Source of the DNA: CAYWTX01 sp964461295
Lineage (GTDB): Bacteria; Planctomycetota; Phycisphaerae; SM23-33
Length of the DNA: 9,681 nt
Assembly (NCBI GenBank): GCA_964461295.1
Contig: CAYWTX010000441.1
Location: 1 to 9,681 of the forward strand
Direction of reading: 5' to 3'
Part shown: piece after piece, positions 6,822 through 9,681 of the stretch
Layout of the letters: the number at the start of each line of letters is the position of its first letter
How positions within the stretch are numbered: position 1 is the stretch's first letter
Notes under the pieces: model-generated
The model's input: only the letters and a program-made list of their open reading frames with translations
What the model was told of the DNA's origin: nothing
Databases searched by the model: none
Position numbers and translations under genes: made by a program

Positions 6822-7580
6822 TCAACCACCCCCGCCGCCGGAGGAAGGGGGCTTCTTGCCCGCCGCTTTCTTGGAGTACGACGAGTACTGGTACCCCACG
6901 CCGATGATGGCCGGCACGGCCAGCAAGAGCAGCAACAGGTACTGGTTGTTGCGGAGCTGCGGCTCCAGCCGCGTCGCCAGCGAGTCGTTCACCATCAGCA
7001 GCGAGACCAGGCCGGCGACGGTCATCACGCTGCCCTGGAGGGCCGTGAAGATCGTGATGACCAGCCTGAACACCACGAACGCCAGCAGTCCCAGCGTGAC
7101 CAGGCCGATCAGCGCCCCGGCCCAGGCGTACTGGAGGATGTGCTGCTGGCCGGTCAGGTGTCCCACGTAGAACCACAGCCCGTAGCCCAGCAGGCTGCCC
7201 GACAGGCCGCCCATCACGCTGACGGCGTACTTCATCAGCGGCCAGGAGAGCGTCGCGCACAGCAGCGCCCCCAGGGAGCCCGCCCAAAGCCACATGTTCT
7301 CGCCGTGCATCAGCCCGCCGACCCGCGCGCCCAGCATGGCGCCCAGCACGGCCGCGTTGGCGACCACGAGGATCTTGAAGATCTTCCACCCCTGCACGAG
7401 GTAGACCAGCCCGCAGGCCAGCAGGAGCAGCGCGACCACCAGGCCGAGCTTGGTGTCGGCCAGGTGGGAGAGGGCGTCCATCGCCTCGCCCTGCGAGGGC
7501 AACTGCCATTGCGACGTCCACGACGGCGCGGCGGCGTCGCCGGCGTCGCCGGTTGCGGCCAGCATCATGGATGGACTCAT
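6822..7580 (-). CDS. Multi-pass membrane protein of unknown function
   Basis: I do not recognise this 252-residue protein with confidence. The ATG at 7580 is preferred over the one at 7622 because GAGGT (7594-7590 on the - strand) lies 9 bases before it. Hydrophobic segments sit at about 45-63, 68-91, 97-112, 115-139, 153-172, 173-197 and 214-231, so six or seven membrane helices are likely. A polar N-terminal region of about 40 residues precedes them. The tail is short, basic and flexible (SKKAAGKKPPSSGGGGG). The Gly-rich helices with LVQGWKIFKI between the first two recall TM7S3/TM198-like (DUF4203) bundles, but this is only an impression. No catalytic or transport motif is visible. It is followed on the same strand by the nucleotidyltransferase gene. 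Confidence 0.75.
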   Translation of the reverse strand: MSPSMMLAATGDAGDAAAPSWTSQWQLPSQGEAMDALSHLADTKLGLVVALLLLACGLVYLVQGWKIFKILVVANAAVLGAMLGARVGGLMHGENMWLWAGSLGALLCATLSWPLMKYAVSVMGGLSGSLLGYGLWFYVGHLTGQQHILQYAWAGALIGLVTLGLLAFVVFRLVITIFTALQGSVMTVAGLVSLLMVNDSLATRLEPQLRNNQYLLLLLLAVPAIIGVGYQYSSYSKKAAGKKPPSSGGGGG

Positions 7581-7673
7581 GGCGGATAGACCTCGCACAG
7601 CGGCGGGCGCGGGCGCCCGCATAGTCTCTTACTTCGGCGAAAGGGGGGCGATTTGATTATCCCAATCTTCCCA

Positions 7674-7701
7674 TCGAGCGCGGAGACACGACGACTATAA
7701 T
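7674..7701 (+). promoter_or_regulatory. TATAAT promoter candidate upstream of gene remnant and htrA
   Basis: A perfect -10, TATAAT (7696-7701), has TCGAGC (7674-7679, 3 of 6 matches) at 16 bp as the best -35. The -10 is flanked by the inverted repeat GACGA (7690-7694) / TCGTC (7701-7705), so an operator overlapping the -10 is conceivable. It lies seven bases before the ATG of the gene remnant at 7709 and could now feed a long leader into htrA. The rest of 7581-7673 shows no gene. Confidence 0.45.
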
Positions 7702-7708
7702 CGTCTTC

Positions 7709-7771
7709 ATGCGGATTCTCGTCACAGCCGACCTGCGCCACGGGCTGGTGCGGCCGCGCTTGTCGGCGCGA
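7709..7771 (+). pseudogene. 5' remnant of a metallophosphoesterase gene
   Basis: The ATG at 7709 opens MRILVTADLRHGL, which closely resembles the usual first residues of calcineurin-like phosphoesterases (MRILVTADLH-x-G-L), with Arg at the place of the metal-binding His. After about 15-20 codons the similarity stops. The frame runs on to TGA at 7928-7930 through low-complexity and hairpin sequence that does not look like a protein. None of the later phosphoesterase motifs (GD, GNH, GH-x-H) follows in any frame before htrA. I read this as the promoter-proximal fragment of a destroyed gene. The right boundary is approximate. The alternative is chance resemblance over a short stretch. Confidence 0.35.
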
Positions 7772-7852
7772 ACCCGGATCGGCAGTGTCGACGTAGTGAA
7801 CATGGGCGGCACGTGCGTGGACAAGAGGCTGGAAGTGCCGGACGGTGGTGGC

Positions 7853-8041
7853 CTTTCAGCCTGGAAGGCTGAGGGAATGGAGCCCGGGGCGGAGCCCTGG
7901 AAAACTGAGCGAGAAGAATCTCACCCCTGAAAGGGCGAGGGAACCCGGCGTGCTTCCGATGCCTCTTCAGGGCATATGAAGATGGGACGAAAATGCCCAG
8001 GGCGTTGCCGTGGGCTGTATTCCGCCGGCCCTTGAGGCTGG
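7853..8041. repeat. REP-like cluster of five imperfect hairpins
   Basis: Consecutive stem-loops fill the space before htrA: 7853-7875 (core TCAGCC/GGCTGA with T-G extensions); 7884-7900 (CCGGGGC, loop GGA, GCCCTGG); 7925-7972 (CCCTGAA paired with TTCAGGG, with an inner CCCT-GAA-AGGG); 7995-8015 (GCCCAGGGC, loop GTT, GCCGTGGGC, 8 of 9 pairs); and 8025-8041 (CCGGCC, loop CTTGA, GGCTGG). Phrases such as CCAGGGCGTTGCC recall dispersed REP-like elements of planctomycetes and related phyla that are associated with RAYT-type Y1 transposases; this is from memory. No transposase lies in the window. The mismatches suggest an old, decaying copy. If transcribed, it would form a structured htrA leader. 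Confidence 0.6.
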
Positions 8042-8064
8042 ACAATGAGAACGGAGTTCGCGCC

Positions 8065-9447
8065 ATGACGAAGATGGGCATACTGGTTCTGGGTTTGTTT
8101 GCTTGCGCTTCAACCGTCCTTGCCGAAGACCCCCCTTCGCGGATCACACCCACCGTGCGGGCGTACCAGAAGGCGCGACACGCGGTGGTGAACATCTCCT
8201 CCGAGCAGATTGTCACCACGCGTATGGGGGCGTTCGGGGCCGACATCTTTGACGAGATATTCCCCAGCCCCTTCCGCCGCGAGGTGCCCGTGCAGAATCT
8301 GGGCAGCGGCTTTCTCGTCAACCCGTCCGGGTACATCGTGACCAACGCCCACGTCGTTCGCCGCGCCACCAAGATCACCGTCACCCTGGCCGACCAGAGC
8401 AAGTTCCCGGCGGCCGTCATCAGCGCCGACGCGGCGCATGACCTGGCCGTGCTGAAGATCGACCCGCCCAAGGGCGGCTCGCTGCCTCACCTGCCCCTGG
8501 GCCGCAGCGACGACCTGCTGGTGGCCGAGACGGTCATCGCCATCGGCAACCCGATGGGGCTGGGCCATTCGGTCAGTTCGGGCATCATCAGCCAGGTGGG
8601 GCGCAGGCTGGAGTTCGGCGACGGCGTGGTGTACGAGGGGTTGATCCAGACCGACGCGCCGATCAACCCGGGCAACAGCGGCGGGCCGCTGCTGAACATC
8701 CGCGGCGAACTGATCGGCATCACGACGGCCATCCGGGCCGACGCGCAGAGCATCGGCTTTGCGATTCCGGTGGACAAACTGGCCGAGGAGTTCCCGCGGC
8801 TGCTGGACTTCGAGCGCCTGAACCGCGTTGTGTTCGGCGCGGAGATCCGCCAGCGTCACGCCAAGGATGGCGACGAACTGTACATCGCAGCCGTGAGGGC
8901 GGGCACGCCGGCGGCGAGCAAGCTGAAGACCGGCGACCTGATCATGTCGGTGAACGGGCGGCCGGTGGCGCAGGCGACGGACTACGAGTGCGCGATGCTG
9001 GAGGTCAAGCCGCCGGCGAAGGTGCGGCTGGTGTGCCGGCGCGACGGCAAGGACGGCTTTGCCGACGTCGAGGTGCTGGCCAAGCCCAGGCCCGACGGCA
9101 AGGCGCTGGGCGAACAGCTCTTCGGCATGACGCTGCGGGAGATCACGCCGCAGGTGGCTCGCGACCTGAGCCTGGCGGTGGAGCAGGGGTTGCTGGTGGT
9201 GGGGATCGACGCGGGAAGCCCGGCCGACCGGATCGGCCTGAAGCTCAAGGACGTGGTTTTCCAGGTGGGGCGGCTGTATGTCAAGGATCTCGGGTCGCTG
9301 GGGATGGTGCTCGAAGACGTGCCGGCTGGGACAGCGATGCGGATCGGCGTGGCCCGCGGCGGGATGGCGACGTGGGTTGCCATCCAGGCGCGGGGGAAGG
9401 CGGAGAAGCCCGCGCCGAAGGCGGGCAAGACGGGGGGGGGCGCTTGA
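8065..9447 (+). CDS. htrA: HtrA/DegP-type periplasmic serine protease
   Basis: This 460-residue S1C protease degrades misfolded proteins in the cell envelope. The ATG at 8065 has GGAG (8053-8056) 8 bases upstream and opens directly into a signal peptide (MTKMGILVLGLFACASTVLA, likely cut after A20), whereas the longer frame from 7993 would start inside a hairpin and bury the signal. The trypsin-like domain (about 28-250) carries the complete triad: H96 in TNAHVV, D126 in AAHDLAVLKID, and S205 in NPGNSGGPL. Two PDZ domains follow, about 255-335 and 350-440. The second has a divergent start (LFGMTLREIT) but a clear GSPADRIGLKLKDVVFQV. The linker around MGAFGADIFDEIFPSPF (54-70) resembles the LA loop of DegP/DegQ proteins. 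The C-tail is Lys/Ala/Gly-rich and encoded partly by a G9 run. Cys14 does not form a good lipobox, so a soluble periplasmic protein is likelier than a lipoprotein. Confidence 0.95.
   Translation: MTKMGILVLGLFACASTVLAEDPPSRITPTVRAYQKARHAVVNISSEQIVTTRMGAFGADIFDEIFPSPFRREVPVQNLGSGFLVNPSGYIVTNAHVVRRATKITVTLADQSKFPAAVISADAAHDLAVLKIDPPKGGSLPHLPLGRSDDLLVAETVIAIGNPMGLGHSVSSGIISQVGRRLEFGDGVVYEGLIQTDAPINPGNSGGPLLNIRGELIGITTAIRADAQSIGFAIPVDKLAEEFPRLLDFERLNRVVFGAEIRQRHAKDGDELYIAAVRAGTPAASKLKTGDLIMSVNGRPVAQATDYECAMLEVKPPAKVRLVCRRDGKDGFADVEVLAKPRPDGKALGEQLFGMTLREITPQVARDLSLAVEQGLLVVGIDAGSPADRIGLKLKDVVFQVGRLYVKDLGSLGMVLEDVPAGTAMRIGVARGGMATWVAIQARGKAEKPAPKAGKTGGGA
9432..9440 (+). repeat. G9 homopolymer at the end of htrA
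   Basis: Nine consecutive G encode the glycines of the htrA C-terminus, four bases before the stop codon TGA (9445-9447). Loss or gain of one G would replace the last residues and bypass the stop, running into the heptad repeats and ending near 9500 or 9511. The true length should be treated with care, since sequencers miscount such runs. Confidence 0.85.
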
Positions 9448-9456
9448 GGAAGAGGG

Positions 9457-9681
9457 CGAACGTCGAACTTCGAACTTCGAACTTCGAACTTCGAGAGTAG
9501 GAGGGAAATAGCCAATGCCAAGAAGGGAAAGGCGAACGTCGAACGCCCAACGTCGAACGTCGAGGGTAGGAGGGAAATAGCCAATGCCAAGAAGGGAAAG
9601 GCAAACGTCGAACGTCCAACGTCGAACGTCGAACTTCGAGAGTAGAGGCAAACAGCCAATGCCAAGAGGCAAGAGGCGGCA
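9457..9681. repeat. Two-level minisatellite of 7-bp units in 69/76-bp blocks
   Basis: Tandem heptads with consensus CGAACGT or CGAACTT occur in three blocks: five units at 9457-9491, four at 9533-9560 and five at 9602-9636. Each block ends in a degenerate unit (CGAGAGT or CGAGGGT). Blocks are separated by a nearly identical 34-bp spacer (9499-9532 and 9568-9601, beginning AGGAGGGAAATAGCC). A diverged third spacer starts at 9644 and runs off the window. The block period is 69 bp and then 76 bp, exactly one heptad longer. The first block contains only CTT-type units after its first unit, while the later ones are mostly CGT-type. The array starts 9 bp after the htrA stop, and no gene is seen in it. 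Frames stay open through it on the - strand because seven-base units rotate through all frames. Confidence 0.9.

Noticed and set aside
7709..7930. Intact 73-residue gene
   Set aside because: Only the first 15-20 residues look like protein. The remainder is translated hairpin sequence, so it is listed as a remnant.
8110..9672. Long - strand open frame (520 codons) covering htrA and the repeats
   Set aside because: It is antisense to a clear HtrA protease. Its N-terminal part is only translated heptads, and its start lies in the array.
9457..9681. CRISPR array
   Set aside because: The parts between heptad blocks are nearly identical rather than unique, the repeated units are only 7 bp, and no cas gene is present.

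Overview
The window is one high-G+C stretch of a bacterial chromosome carrying mostly single-copy housekeeping or envelope-type genes separated by repeat-rich spacers. Several traits suggest a planctomycete, perhaps of the Phycisphaerae: Thr/Gln/Pro linkers (TSQPTTQPTG, AATRPAA) in the TPR protein, a small stand-alone SET-domain protein, heptameric minisatellites in spacers, and a REP-like cluster of imperfect GC hairpins. This placement is inference from remembered patterns, not from a search. No plasmid, phage or complete insertion sequence is visible.

Left part (1-3918, + strand): the 3' part of a large TPR-repeat protein cut by the window edge; a 187-bp spacer with eroded AATCCGC heptads and a palindrome; a YebC/TACO1-family gene; and, 26 bp later, a small YfcE/MJ0936-type metallophosphoesterase. 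The last two probably form one transcript. Centre (3921-6101): pyruvate kinase on the - strand, ending two bases from the phosphoesterase stop, then a 345-bp gene-free interval holding a good sigma70-type promoter for a minimal SET-domain methyltransferase on the + strand.

Right part (6176-7580, - strand): a multi-pass membrane protein of unknown function followed by a nucleotidyltransferase-fold protein that has lost the first catalytic aspartate. The 484-bp interval 7581-8064 contains a -10-like TATAAT, what looks like the first 15-20 codons of a destroyed metallophosphoesterase gene, and five hairpins in a row. Next comes a complete HtrA/DegP-type periplasmic serine protease (8065-9447) with an uninterrupted run of nine G just before its stop codon. 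The window ends in a two-level minisatellite: 7-bp units (CGAACGT/CGAACTT) in blocks of 5, 4 and 5, separated by a conserved 34-bp spacer.

The genes do not form one pathway. YebC (translation), HtrA (envelope protein quality control) and pyruvate kinase (glycolysis) are core functions that happen to be neighbours. The most unusual content lies in the spacers: two different 7-bp repeat families, a hairpin cluster and gene debris. I do not see a convincing new defence or biosynthetic system.
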